Assembly (NCBI RefSeq): GCF_016463975.1
Contig: NZ_JAEMNX010000002.1
Location: 124,001 to 188,000, forward strand
Origin: Marinomonas transparens
GTDB taxonomy: Bacteria > Pseudomonadota > Gammaproteobacteria > Pseudomonadales > Marinomonadaceae
Length of the DNA: 64,000 nucleotides
Reading direction: 5' to 3'
Position numbers and translations under genes: made by a program. Below the pieces are notes generated by a model. It was given only the letters and a program-made list of their open reading frames with translations, was not told where the DNA came from and made no database searches. Shown here piece by piece: positions 1 to 8,036 of this stretch (the stretch's first letter is position 1; every line of letters starts with the position of its first letter).

Positions 1-19
1 ACACGGTAATTTTTTATGC

Positions 20-1813
20 CTATGAACTTCGATTATCCGACAAGCTGGCATCGGCTCGTGTCGCAACATCCATGTTGGGCATGATTCCCTGAGCAAACTC
101 TGCTTTTAAGCGTTCAATCACCTGATTGCTCACGTCTTGGTCATAAGCAGGATTACCCGTTGGCGTTAGATTAATAATAGGCGCAAAGTGAATCGCCTTG
201 TTGCCTTCTTGAAGCTGCTTAGTTTGATGACTCACGGCGTCTGGAACCGGCTGGTCGGTTTTATCCTCACTGAACCAGCCACCCACTTTACTGCCAGCCC
301 ATTCCCCTATTGAGCTGCCGCCCATACCACCAACCACAGAACCAATCAGTCCACCAACCGCGGTACCAATAATAGGTACAACTGAACCAATCGCCGCGCC
401 TGCTAAGGCACCTGCAGCAGCGCCCCCCATTCCACCCGCTACGTTGCCCGCTGTCGCGCCTATTTCTTTGCTGTCTCCCGTTGCAATCGCCGAAGCTAAC
501 TCTGGAACTTGCATCACCGCATTAAGCGGCCTAAACAGCTTACCGGCACCAGAACCCAAGGTTTTCATCAAACCTTTGATTCGATTAAAGCCTGTTGCTT
601 TGCCGGCAGCAGGAAGGCTTGTTTTGACTGTTTTAGCACTGTATTTATCGGAAGTTTGGTAACCCGCATTAGGCAGGCGATTAGTGGTATTACGATTATA
701 GGATCTGCCTTTTTCACCTCGTTTTTTGCCACCTCTCCTTCCTCTACCAGCGGCAGAACCCATGTTAGAAGAACGAATGGTTCGATTCAGTCGATCAATG
801 GAGCGAACTGCCCTTTTTATCGTTCGATCCATACTCTTCTTGGCATTAGGTGTTTTTGAGCTGTTTGGCGAACTTTCTTCATTCGGTTTAAAAACGCCAA
901 GCACACTGCCAACGCTTTCTTTTATCTGTTTGACAGCCCCTACGCCTTTTTCGATCTCTTGAAAAACACCAGCCGCTTCTGTTAAGCCTGTTGCAATTGT
1001 GGACACAGCGCCAGAAACAGGCGCTGTTTTCACCTCTGATGTCACTGACGACCCACCTGTACTTTTAATAAAGGACGATTGAGCTGCGCTTGTTTGAGGT
1101 AGGGCAAGCTTAGTTTCCCCCTTGCTTTCGCTGGTTTCTTTGCCACTAAATCTGGCATATACATCCGCGCCGAAATCAATAAGATCCATTCCCGATTGGA
1201 TAGCTTCTAGCAATTCCCCAACCTTTCCTAGACTTGGGCTGCCCGCTGTCTGTGGTCTAGTAGATTGCTGTTGCTTACTTGATTCCGCTTTATTCTGTCT
1301 CTTAGGGCCAGAGTTTTGCTTCGTTTCCTTAGATTTTTGTCTATCCGAATTCTTCATTGAGCCAGATGACTTTTCTTTATCGAATGTAAAACTATCCAAC
1401 AGGTTTCCAATACCTTTTTTGACCTCTTTAAAGGCACCTGCACCCTGCTTAACCTCTTCAACCACATCGACCACTTCATTCAAGCCCTCAGCAAGCTTGG
1501 TGCTCGCGTCGGTGAAACGGGTCACCTCGGCCATCGCCGACGATAAGGATGGGAAAATAGATTGCAAAACCGGCAAACGCTCGCCACTGGTTGCAGTGGA
1601 CGCTATCGTTGGATTGATAACGCTATTTGCAGGAGCATTCGCCAAATGGCGCTCACCTGCCGTTTCCTTGCTTAATGGAATTTTTTTCAGTTTCGTGGCT
1701 TGCTGCTGAAAAGCCTCTGTTGTTTGATGAATTTTCTGGGTTAGGTTTTCCATCGCCTTGGCGCACTTTTCAGCAGACGACGCCAAGGCAATAGGGTATA
1801 TGCTATCGACCAT
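20..1813 (-). CDS. Phage tail tape measure protein (P2 gpT-like)
   Basis: A 597-residue protein that fits a tape measure, the scaffold inside the tail tube that sets tail length. The assignment rests mainly on position: it is the first gene after E/E' in P2 order. Residues about 1-130 are helical and polar, the middle is low-complexity and basic, and residues about 440-520 form a long Gly/Ala-rich hydrophobic stretch typical of tape measures. It is shorter than P2 gpT (about 815 residues), so a shorter tail is possible. The ATG at 1813 has a GAGGT ribosome site six bases upstream. The stop lies 20 bases from the window edge, so following tail genes (U, X, D) would be outside. Confidence 0.8.
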   Translation of the reverse strand: MVDSIYPIALASSAEKCAKAMENLTQKIHQTTEAFQQQATKLKKIPLSKETAGERHLANAPANSVINPTIASTATSGERLPVLQSIFPSLSSAMAEVTRFTDASTKLAEGLNEVVDVVEEVKQGAGAFKEVKKGIGNLLDSFTFDKEKSSGSMKNSDRQKSKETKQNSGPKRQNKAESSKQQQSTRPQTAGSPSLGKVGELLEAIQSGMDLIDFGADVYARFSGKETSESKGETKLALPQTSAAQSSFIKSTGGSSVTSEVKTAPVSGAVSTIATGLTEAAGVFQEIEKGVGAVKQIKESVGSVLGVFKPNEESSPNSSKTPNAKKSMDRTIKRAVRSIDRLNRTIRSSNMGSAAGRGRRGGKKRGEKGRSYNRNTTNRLPNAGYQTSDKYSAKTVKTSLPAAGKATGFNRIKGLMKTLGSGAGKLFRPLNAVMQVPELASAIATGDSKEIGATAGNVAGGMGGAAAGALAGAAIGSVVPIIGTAVGGLIGSVVGGMGGSSIGEWAGSKVGGWFSEDKTDQPVPDAVSHQTKQLQEGNKAIHFAPIINLTPTGNPAYDQDVSNQVIERLKAEFAQGIMPNMDVATRADASLSDNRSS

Positions 1814-1937
1814 AATGTACCTCTATGTAATGATGTAAACGGCGCATGGCGTCGCCAATAATCAGCAGACAACACTAAGGCAATAAGGTGTTATCTGCGC
1901 CAGTCAGCCTTAGGTAGCCACCGGTTAGCCTCTACCT

Positions 1938-2617
1938 CTATATGATGCCCAATTTTGCAGTGGCCAAGTGGTAGCGGCGCATGGCTTCATCAATACGCCA
2001 ATGCATAATCTCGGATGGTGGAACCTGGTAAACCAGTGGAATAACGTCGGTCAGAACTTCTACATCTCTTGGCGAAAGAAGTCCGCCGATTTTTCCAAAA
2101 AATCGATAAGGCGCTCCTGTAATTGATTCCAATCGGGTAGGCATAGGCGCTCTAATTCTGCTTGGCTAAAACCAGTACAACTTGAGCTAATAAACAGCGT
2201 GCGTTGCCATTCATCGTCGTGAGTATCCATTAAATCGGTTGTTGCTACCGTAGGTGGACGCAGTTTGTAGGTTGCCTTTTCTTGACCATTATCCCCTTGA
2301 ATCGGGATCAATAACGCCACTGGATTTTTATTAAACACACCCTCTAATAACGTACTGGTTGTAGCACTCATTAATTCCAGCACTTGATTTTGAATACTGT
2401 TGTAATCTGGCGTCACTAGGTTTTTCAATTCTTCTACGGTCAAACCTGTGGCACTGCTGATACAGCTACGCAACAAGGTGAGGTCATCATTATTGCTCTC
2501 TTTATTTAACGCCCTATGCTGCCCCATCGTCAGTGTTTTGATGGTGACTGTTTCAATAGGCTGATTTTTTTCATCTTTAATTGGCCAAACGAGGTTATGT
2601 ATTTTTGCTTGAAACAT
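1938..2617 (-). CDS. Tail assembly chaperone E+E' fusion made by -1 frameshift
   Basis: Predicted 226-residue product: residues 1-174 of E, then 52 residues read in the -1 frame after slippage at 2096-2102. The shifted part (2096 down to 1941) ends with residues VYQVPPSEIMHW followed by RIDEAMRRYH, which resembles the P2 GpE family. P2 makes gpE and gpE+E' by the same kind of shift just before gene T. The shift is inferred from the slippery heptamer, the overlapping open frame and the gene position. The extension has no convincing start of its own. Confidence 0.8.
2060..2617 (-). CDS. Tail assembly protein E (short frame product)
   Basis: 185 residues in the unshifted frame, resembling the Mu gp41/P2 E tail-assembly chaperone type (it opens MFQAKIHNLVWPI and later has TMGQHRALNK). 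These chaperones coat the tape measure before the tube polymerises. The ATG at 2617 is preceded by GGAGA. A further upstream ATG at 2665 would put translation initiation ahead of the terminator at 2631-2657, so I reject it. It is followed by T and preceded by FII, as in P2. Confidence 0.8.
   Translation of the reverse strand: MFQAKIHNLVWPIKDEKNQPIETVTIKTLTMGQHRALNKESNNDDLTLLRSCISSATGLTVEELKNLVTPDYNSIQNQVLELMSATTSTLLEGVFNKNPVALLIPIQGDNGQEKATYKLRPPTVATTDLMDTHDDEWQRTLFISSSCTGFSQAELERLCLPDWNQLQERLIDFLEKSADFFRQEM
2096..2102 (-). other. Programmed -1 ribosomal frameshift site T_TTT_TTG
   Basis: On the minus strand codons 173-174 of E read TTT TTG after a codon ending in T, giving the heptamer T TTT TTG, the slippery sequence used in P2 E/E'. 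In the -1 frame reading stays open to 1938; in the 0 frame a stop follows 11 codons later. I did not model a downstream stimulatory structure. Confidence 0.85.
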
Positions 2618-2630
2618 GATATCTCCAGAT

Positions 2631-2657
2631 AAAAAAGCCCGCTCAAAGCGAACGGGC
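2631..2657 (-). terminator. Intrinsic terminator between FII and E
   Basis: Minus-strand hairpin GCCCG...CGGGC (2657-2637), with a small inner GCT/AGC pairing, then six T (2636-2631). It ends only 14 bases before the E start codon. Confidence 0.75.
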
Positions 2658-2693
2658 CAACTCACTATTAGGTTGGGTTTTCAATAGGGAAGA

Positions 2694-3200
2694 TTAGGCT
2701 AGACCGATATTACGGCGGTGCTCTTCCATTAAATCGCCTTTACCAAGGTTCAAAATTTGCGCATTACGGTTAATCTCGTAAATGGTTTTACCCGCTTCCG
2801 TTTTCTTGTAAGCACTAACCGACATTTCCAAATCATGATCCGGTAATTCCCCCATTTTACTGGCGGATTCCGTCACCCCTGTGATCTCACCTGTGACACT
2901 GTATTCAATGGCAAACTTGTTGCCATCTTCGTCCTGATGGGATTCCTTCACGTTAACTTGACACATTTCACCGTCAGACAAACCAAATGCAGATAGCAAT
3001 GCTTGATTAGCGCCCTTGACTTTGAATTTCGCCGTTAATTTTTCCAGACCGACCATAACCTCACCCGGAATAAAAGAACCACCGCGGGTTTCTTGCATGG
3101 TTTTTTTCACTTCTGGTGGGGTGAACTCGTCGAGTTCTTTGATTAGAGGCTCACCATTAATGATGGCCATTCTGCTGATTCGTGAGCGTTGTCCCGCCAT
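2694..3200 (-). CDS. Major tail tube protein (P2 FII-like)
   Basis: 168 residues, close to P2 gpFII (172). This protein polymerises into the inner tube of a contractile tail. Family-like segments are the start MAGQRSRISRMAIINGEPL, the central EVMVGLEKLTAKFKVKGAN and the end AQILNLGKGDLMEEHR. The ATG overlaps the sheath gene stop (TAATG at 3202-3198), implying translational coupling. The order sheath-tube-E is that of P2 and R-type pyocins. Confidence 0.92.
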   Translation of the reverse strand: MAGQRSRISRMAIINGEPLIKELDEFTPPEVKKTMQETRGGSFIPGEVMVGLEKLTAKFKVKGANQALLSAFGLSDGEMCQVNVKESHQDEDGNKFAIEYSVTGEITGVTESASKMGELPDHDLEMSVSAYKKTEAGKTIYEINRNAQILNLGKGDLMEEHRRNIGLA

Positions 3201-4369
3201 TATAAAACTCCTTCAAGGAAAGATTCGACGATGCCGATATCTTCGATTAAGTGATAAACCATGTGTTCATTTGGCGCATAACCATGGTATTTGATCGCGA
3301 TATGCCATTCGCCATTGGTGTAGTTTTCGACATTGTTAAGTGTTGGGTGAAGATAAACCTGCGCGCCCATAATGGTTTCGTCCGCTTGTAGGGACTTCAG
3401 CCAAAAGTTCAGTTTTTCAATTTCTTGATCCATAAAAGATCGGCTAAGATTACGTGCCATGGCACGTTGGGCGGTTTTCGCTAGCTTGCGAATAATGGCG
3501 TATTCCAAACCGACCTGAGACACAAAACGTCCCATCACACAGCGGTTACCGATCAAAGAAAAACCACCCATGGAAGTACGAGCAAAATACGACACCCCAT
3601 GACGGTTCATCAAATCGCCATTGGTGGCTTTATCCATGATGTTGTAGTCAATGGTTCGGGCCGTACCTTCAATCAAGGCCCCCATACCGCCCTTGGCTGG
3701 ACTTTCCCAAGGATTAACCCGAGCAAAGCAAGACAAGGCCGTCGCGGCACCAGAAAAATACACATTACCTTTCGCCGCTTGGCTATAGACAGAGACAAAT
3801 GGATCAACCAGATAGAAAGATTCGTACCCAGTGCCGTCGCCCCCCAAGCTTTTGGAATACTCCACTGCGTCGGTATCGTTAGTATTTGGACCATCGCCAA
3901 CAGGGATGGCAAACAAACGTTTACCCAATGCCGCCAAAGCATCCGCTACTGGCTTAGTATTAAAGCCCGGCGCCGAAATATGCGTTGGTACTTCCATGCA
4001 ATCCGCTAAGGCTTGAATACCCAAACGCTGACCGGTTGCGGCATCCACTTTACCAATCACATTATTAACCGTGCTTGCCGTGTCTGCGCCTTCGTCCACA
4101 ATCACCACATAAATGGGCACAGACACGATACGCAGTAACTCATAACAAGTACGGTATAAGGTGCCGCGCTCATCACCTGTGGTATCCAGCTTGGCCGCTG
4201 TGCCCATGTTGGCAATGCGAATCGGGCTATTTTTTGGCAATAGTGGATCGGCGTCAGGCGCCGTACCGACCACGCCCACCACAACACTGCCTAGTGGCCC
4301 CATTGGTGGTGGTGCTGAATGGGTTTCCACACTCATACCGTTATGTACAAAAGATGCTATTTCTGGCAT
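3200..4369 (-). CDS. Contractile tail sheath protein (P2 FI-like)
   Basis: 389 residues, close to P2 gpFI (396). It forms the outer sheath whose contraction drives the tube through the target envelope. The N-terminus has the PLGSVVVGVVGTAPDAD segment typical of P2-type sheaths, and the C-terminal third (RKLAKTAQRAMARNLSRSFM, later NEHMVYHLIEDIGIVESFLEGVL) matches the conserved assembly domain. It overlaps the 64-aa gene upstream by one base and the tube gene downstream. Its presence shows a myovirus-type tail. Confidence 0.95.
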   Translation of the reverse strand: MPEIASFVHNGMSVETHSAPPPMGPLGSVVVGVVGTAPDADPLLPKNSPIRIANMGTAAKLDTTGDERGTLYRTCYELLRIVSVPIYVVIVDEGADTASTVNNVIGKVDAATGQRLGIQALADCMEVPTHISAPGFNTKPVADALAALGKRLFAIPVGDGPNTNDTDAVEYSKSLGGDGTGYESFYLVDPFVSVYSQAAKGNVYFSGAATALSCFARVNPWESPAKGGMGALIEGTARTIDYNIMDKATNGDLMNRHGVSYFARTSMGGFSLIGNRCVMGRFVSQVGLEYAIIRKLAKTAQRAMARNLSRSFMDQEIEKLNFWLKSLQADETIMGAQVYLHPTLNNVENYTNGEWHIAIKYHGYAPNEHMVYHLIEDIGIVESFLEGVL

Positions 4370-4563
4370 TACGCCTCTCCTTTTTGTTTAATAGCTTTTT
4401 TGGTCGCCAATGCGACCTTGCCACCGAGTATTAAAAAATCTGCTTCACAAGAAAGCAGCTCAACCACGTCACCTTTGGCGTACCAAACCTTGCGATTTGG
4501 ACACTGATAAGCTTCAAGCACGCTGTACTTTTTTCGTGGATTTTTGGGTTTCTGAGATACCAT
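4369..4563 (-). CDS. Small unknown phage protein upstream of the sheath
   Basis: 64 residues, very basic, with no domain I recognise. The start is supported by AGGAGA five bases upstream. Its last base overlaps the FI start, so it is probably translationally coupled to the sheath. Two terminators (4581-4604 and 4627-4650) lie just upstream, leaving about 17 bases before the ATG and no space for a promoter. Confidence 0.65.
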   Translation of the reverse strand: MVSQKPKNPRKKYSVLEAYQCPNRKVWYAKGDVVELLSCEADFLILGGKVALATKKAIKQKGEA

Positions 4564-4580
4564 CTAGTTTCTCCTGGTGT

Positions 4581-4604
4581 AAAAAAACCAGCTTGAGGCT
4601 GGTT
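4581..4604 (-). terminator. Intrinsic terminator upstream of the sheath unit (proximal)
   Basis: Minus-strand hairpin AACCAGC-loop-GCTGGTT (4604-4586) followed by a T run to 4581. It lies 18 bases before the start codon at 4563. Confidence 0.75.
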
Positions 4605-4626
4605 TGTTGAGTGAAATAATGGACAT

Positions 4627-4650
4627 AAAAAAACCGCCGATTGGGCGGTT
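4627..4650 (-). terminator. Intrinsic terminator downstream of fibre cassette B
   Basis: Minus-strand hairpin AACCGCC-loop-GGCGGTT (4650-4632) followed by seven T to 4627. It directly follows the stop of the 77-aa gene and pairs with the second terminator at 4581-4604. Confidence 0.8.
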
Positions 4651-4652
4651 GG

Positions 4653-4886
4653 TTATTCTGGTTTAATCGTATATAAATCTTTAGGCTTCGGATGCTCAGA
4701 ATTAGCCCAAGCCCTGCAGGCATCAATAAACCCATGCATTAATGCTTTTTCAGAATCAGAACCAACACGCTCAACCGTTAGCTGCTTACCGACAGTGAAA
4801 TAGCTTGAAATATGCGCTTGGCAACACTCATTAACTTCTTTTTGACTTAAAACATCATTTGAATAATCAAAAACATTCTCTTTCAT
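4653..4886 (-). CDS. Unknown 77-aa protein, last gene of fibre cassette B
   Basis: 77 residues with no recognised domain; mildly acidic and soluble-looking, with FIDACRAWANSEHPKP near the C-terminus. It occupies the place that the 133-aa gene has in cassette A, so a fibre-assembly or chaperone role is possible by position only. Spacing from the fibre gene is 14 bases. The terminator at 4627-4650 follows immediately. Confidence 0.55.
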   Translation of the reverse strand: MKENVFDYSNDVLSQKEVNECCQAHISSYFTVGKQLTVERVGSDSEKALMHGFIDACRAWANSEHPKPKDLYTIKPE

Positions 4887-4900
4887 TTTTTACTCCAAGT

Positions 4901-5617
4901 TTAATTAGCATAAGGGGATTCTGAATATATCGAAGGCCAATAACTCCATTTGGGAGAGTTTCGATCTAGTGGAACATGTCCAGAAACAACGCCAGGCCAA
5001 ATAAACAGCACCTCACCCGAGGCCGAATCGACATAGGGATGGGCATGAATATAACGTCCTGTGGTACCAGGTAGGTGCACCCCACATAGCCCCCAAGAAC
5101 TATCCACATCGGTCAGCCACCACCCATCAATGGAACCACTCACTAATTTTGCATAACTAGCAACAGTGACATAACCACTACCATTCGCAATGGGGGTAGG
5201 AAACATAGAGTAAGAGCTATGATTCTCTACTTGATAGCCACTCCAAACCATTTTCATCACGCGAATAGAAGGACTAAAATACCGTTGTCCAGACATTCCC
5301 ATGGCCGTCATTATTTCCTTCTCTTCTGGATCACGATCCACCCATAAGGTGCCAGTAACAATCGTACGATAAAGTGAAACATTCAGGGTGTACTGACTAT
5401 TTTTTGTAAAAAAATCCATACTGCTGCCTGTTAAAGAACAGTTTTGATTCTTGCTTTGACGAAAAATAGGACTTTCTAAACGCGACTGAGTAATAAATTG
5501 ATCAAACTCCTCTTCCGCTGTATCTACCCGCTGGTCTATCTCCCCAATTTTCCCGGCGACCGTGGCCGTCATGTCTGTAACCGATTTAATTAAATCCGTC
5601 GTTTCGTTCATATCCAT
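4901..5617 (-). CDS. Putative distal tail fibre protein, cassette B
   Basis: 238 residues. The first 25 or so (ETTDLIKSVTDMTATVAGKI) are nearly identical to the 177-aa protein of cassette A, and the upstream ribosome site TAAAGGAGACCTTT is also conserved. The remainder is unrelated, rich in Gly, Ser, Trp and Tyr, as expected for a beta-rich receptor-binding tip. A conserved N-terminal adaptor with a variable C-terminus, directly after a collar-fibre gene, supports a fibre role. Receptor specificity cannot be inferred. Confidence 0.6.
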   Translation of the reverse strand: MDMNETTDLIKSVTDMTATVAGKIGEIDQRVDTAEEEFDQFITQSRLESPIFRQSKNQNCSLTGSSMDFFTKNSQYTLNVSLYRTIVTGTLWVDRDPEEKEIMTAMGMSGQRYFSPSIRVMKMVWSGYQVENHSSYSMFPTPIANGSGYVTVASYAKLVSGSIDGWWLTDVDSSWGLCGVHLPGTTGRYIHAHPYVDSASGEVLFIWPGVVSGHVPLDRNSPKWSYWPSIYSESPYAN

Positions 5618-5726
5618 AAAGGTCTCCTTTATACGAAATTCATTGTGCCTATAGCATTATGAAAACAGTGTAAGTTAAGAGGTAAAGTCTCTAAAACAGC
5701 GCTTTTTTCAAAAGCCCTCTTTCCGT

Positions 5727-6290
5727 TTATTTTTCTATTTCTAGCAATCGAAACTCTTGCTGTATTTGTCGATGCATGGTGCTCACATGAGCCCTTGCCA
5801 TGCGCACAAAGTTTGCATTAATCAAGGTGGTTAAATTTTCCAAATCCATCGGTGTCGCAAACAGCACAGAAGGGTCAATTTTTACCTGCATCACTTCCGC
5901 ATTACCCGGTATGAACTTCAAACGAATGGTGTAGCTTTTGCCCTGCCCTTCTTCTAACAGGGGTTTATAGTCACCCGCTTGTCGAGCGTAAGCATACAAA
6001 TCACCGCTTGCGGTTTTAATGCCCACTTCATTGATGGTAAAACCCCCATCGCTAGCGGGAATTTGCGCACGGGCAATCCAAACACTGGCATCGTTAGGAT
6101 CGTTTTCGATCACTATCCCATACTCGCGAATGGGGTTAATGAGATCCGTTTGTGATGCAGGGGATGAGGAGTCTGGCAAAATGCCGTCGCCCACCACCAA
6201 AACGGCGTAATCAATAAAGGTATTGTTTAATGTCGCATCACGCTCTAAGACAAAACCCGTTTGCGTAATGTAAGTTCGATAATCGCTCAT
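5727..6290 (-). CDS. Tail-collar fibre protein, proximal part, cassette B
   Basis: 187 residues from ATG 6290. It belongs to the phage tail-collar fibre N-terminal family (DUF3751-like), recognisable by MSDYRTYITQTGF at the start and GFTINEVGIKTASGDLYAYA near residue 90. It would join the fibre to the baseplate. It is a clear paralogue of the cassette A protein but lacks the segment with the HPQY motif. I reject an upstream start at 6380, which reads through the terminator and lacks homology. Confidence 0.85.
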   Translation of the reverse strand: MSDYRTYITQTGFVLERDATLNNTFIDYAVLVVGDGILPDSSSPASQTDLINPIREYGIVIENDPNDASVWIARAQIPASDGGFTINEVGIKTASGDLYAYARQAGDYKPLLEEGQGKSYTIRLKFIPGNAEVMQVKIDPSVLFATPMDLENLTTLINANFVRMARAHVSTMHRQIQQEFRLLEIEK

Positions 6291-6357
6291 GATAAGCGCA
6301 CTCCAAGGTAAAGATGATGTGCCCTGCCGATAGGCCACAGAAAGAATCGCCAGACAC

Positions 6358-6378
6358 AAAAAAACCGCTTTCGCGGCC
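6358..6378 (-). terminator. Intrinsic terminator between fibre cassettes A and B
   Basis: Minus-strand hairpin CCGC-GAAA-GCGG (6376-6365) with a stable tetraloop, followed by seven T (6364-6358). The short stem makes it moderate in strength. Confidence 0.65.
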
Positions 6379-6416
6379 ACCTCTTTTATGCCTTTTTATT
6401 GTCAGTTTAAATCAGG

Positions 6417-6818
6417 TTAAGACCCTTCATACACTGGCCAATATTGGTCGTCTGCCACATCAATGTCTAACAAGTCATCACGGGCTAATAGTTCATAAAG
6501 TGCCACACGATTTGCATCAATCCAAGCGACACAAGCTGCCCCATCAACTTCTCCATAAATACCAGCGATGGCGTTAATTTGACCTATTTGATCCCATTGT
6601 GTACTGATGCGCTCTGAACATTCTTGTTTGGTCTTGGCAACCTGTATTTGATAACGCATGTCAGCAACGGCCGTTGCTACGTCAGCCGTTTCAGCGTCTG
6701 TTAACTCTCGCCAGCCGCTATCACTCTCAATCAACACCTTACCGTCTTTTACCGCCGCGCCCACAGAATAAAGCGTATGCGCCGCCTGCATGGCCAAACT
6801 CAAATCATCTTCAAACAT
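6417..6818 (-). CDS. Putative tail-fibre accessory/assembly protein, cassette A
   Basis: 133 residues. The segment KTKQECSERISTQWDQIGQI and its surroundings resemble the DUF4376-type region found in many phage fibre-associated proteins. It overlaps the end of the distal fibre gene by eight bases, which suggests coupled translation and a chaperone or tip-attachment role. The family assignment is tentative; no catalytic motif is visible. Confidence 0.55.
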   Translation of the reverse strand: MFEDDLSLAMQAAHTLYSVGAAVKDGKVLIESDSGWRELTDAETADVATAVADMRYQIQVAKTKQECSERISTQWDQIGQINAIAGIYGEVDGAACVAWIDANRVALYELLARDDLLDIDVADDQYWPVYEGS

Positions 6819-7344
6819 TTTGATACTCCTCTACAGAAACTGTGCCCTGACCTAAAGCAGCATAATAGCTAAGTGAGGTTCCTGTAGTATGCTGAAGTAA
6901 AGCTATTTTATAGTGACGCTCCGCTACTCCGCCCCTATTGTCTATGTGCAACATATTAGGGTTAGCATGAATATTATTGCTTTGCCCATCATATAAAAAA
7001 GCAATGTTAGGGTTTAATAATTGCTCTCCATCATACAATTGAATATCCATTCCACACACATTCTGCGTCCCATCCGTTCGAATCACTCGGAAGTTGCCAC
7101 TAGCCCTTACTACAATTAAGCTATCGGGATACTTCGGTATGAAATCGATTTTTAAACTAACAAAGAACGGAGTGACTGCCTCCGCCACTTGCTGCACTCC
7201 TGTTGATTCATCTTTATAAATTTTGTACTGAACAAGGTAGTTAGAAGAAATTAAATGCTCATCTATCTCACCTATTTTCCCCGCGACCGTAGCCGTCATA
7301 TCATTCACCGATTTAATTAAATCAGCCGTTTCTTGTGCACTCAT
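6811..7344 (-). CDS. Putative distal tail fibre protein, cassette A
   Basis: 177 residues. The N-terminal block (QETADLIKSVNDMTATVAGK) is shared with the cassette B fibre, while the C-terminal about 145 residues are different. A ribosome site of the form AAAGGAGACC precedes the ATG. Position between the collar-fibre gene and an accessory gene supports a receptor-binding role. The unrelated tips imply that the two cassettes recognise different surfaces. Confidence 0.6.
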   Translation of the reverse strand: MSAQETADLIKSVNDMTATVAGKIGEIDEHLISSNYLVQYKIYKDESTGVQQVAEAVTPFFVSLKIDFIPKYPDSLIVVRASGNFRVIRTDGTQNVCGMDIQLYDGEQLLNPNIAFLYDGQSNNIHANPNMLHIDNRGGVAERHYKIALLQHTTGTSLSYYAALGQGTVSVEEYQNV

Positions 7345-7412
7345 AAAGGTCTCCTTTAATAGATTATTGATTGCCCGTTATCAAAACGGCCATTAGGTAT
7401 GAAATTGAGTCT

Positions 7413-8036
7413 TTAAAATAAGACACTTGCGACACCTTTTTTCTCTAGCTCTAGTAACCGGAACTCTTGTTGTACCTGCCGGTGCATGGTGTCCACTTGG
7501 ACCATCGCCATCTTGGTGAAGTCTTCATCCGTGGCATATTGAGGGTGTGGATCCGCTTTGTCTTCATGGGCCTTGATGGCATTTTCCAAATCCGTCGGTG
7601 TGGCAAACTGCACAGCAGGGTCGATCTTGATTTGAATGGCATCCGCATTACCCGGTACAAACTTCAAACGTAAGGTGTAACTTGTGCCCTGCCCTTCTTC
7701 CAGCAAGGGTTTGTAGTCACCCGGCTGGCGGGAATAAGCATACAAATCCCCAGCTGGCGTTTTAATGCCCGCTTCATTGATCATAAAGCCGCCATCATCA
7801 ATGGGGATCTCCCCTCGGGCTATCCAAACTTCAGGGTTAGCAGAATCTTTTTCGATGGTGATCGGGTATTCACGGATTTGATTCAGCAAATCCGTTTGCT
7901 CGGCCGCCGATGCAGACTCAGGCAAGATACCATCACCCACGACTAAGACAGAATGATCAACAAAGCTGTTGTTCAATTTCGCATCACTTTCTAAGGCAAA
8001 GCCGGTTTGCGTGATGTAGGTTCTATAATCGCTCAT
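7413..8036 (-). CDS. Tail-collar fibre protein, proximal part, cassette A
   Basis: 207 residues of the tail-collar fibre N-terminal family, opening MSDYRTYITQTGFALESDA. Near residue 165 it has KADPHPQYATDEDF, the HPQY element common in phage tail fibres, absent from its cassette B paralogue. The start overlaps the end of gpI by 14 bases. It corresponds in place to P2 gene H, but the fibre seems split: adaptor here, tip in the next gene. Confidence 0.88.
   Translation of the reverse strand: MSDYRTYITQTGFALESDAKLNNSFVDHSVLVVGDGILPESASAAEQTDLLNQIREYPITIEKDSANPEVWIARGEIPIDDGGFMINEAGIKTPAGDLYAYSRQPGDYKPLLEEGQGTSYTLRLKFVPGNADAIQIKIDPAVQFATPTDLENAIKAHEDKADPHPQYATDEDFTKMAMVQVDTMHRQVQQEFRLLELEKKGVASVLF

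Noticed and set aside
1122..1709. 195-codon open frame on the plus strand opposite the tape measure gene
   Set aside because: It is the antisense shadow of a biased coding sequence; it has no ribosome site, and its Cys/Leu/Ser-rich translation has no family pattern.
1938..2144. Independent gene for the 68-codon frame containing E'
   Set aside because: No ribosome site; the slippery heptamer and -1 frame explain it as the extension of E.
2617..2665. Upstream start for E at 2665
   Set aside because: The extra 16 codons lie across the terminator hairpin and lack homology, whereas ATG 2617 has GGAGA.
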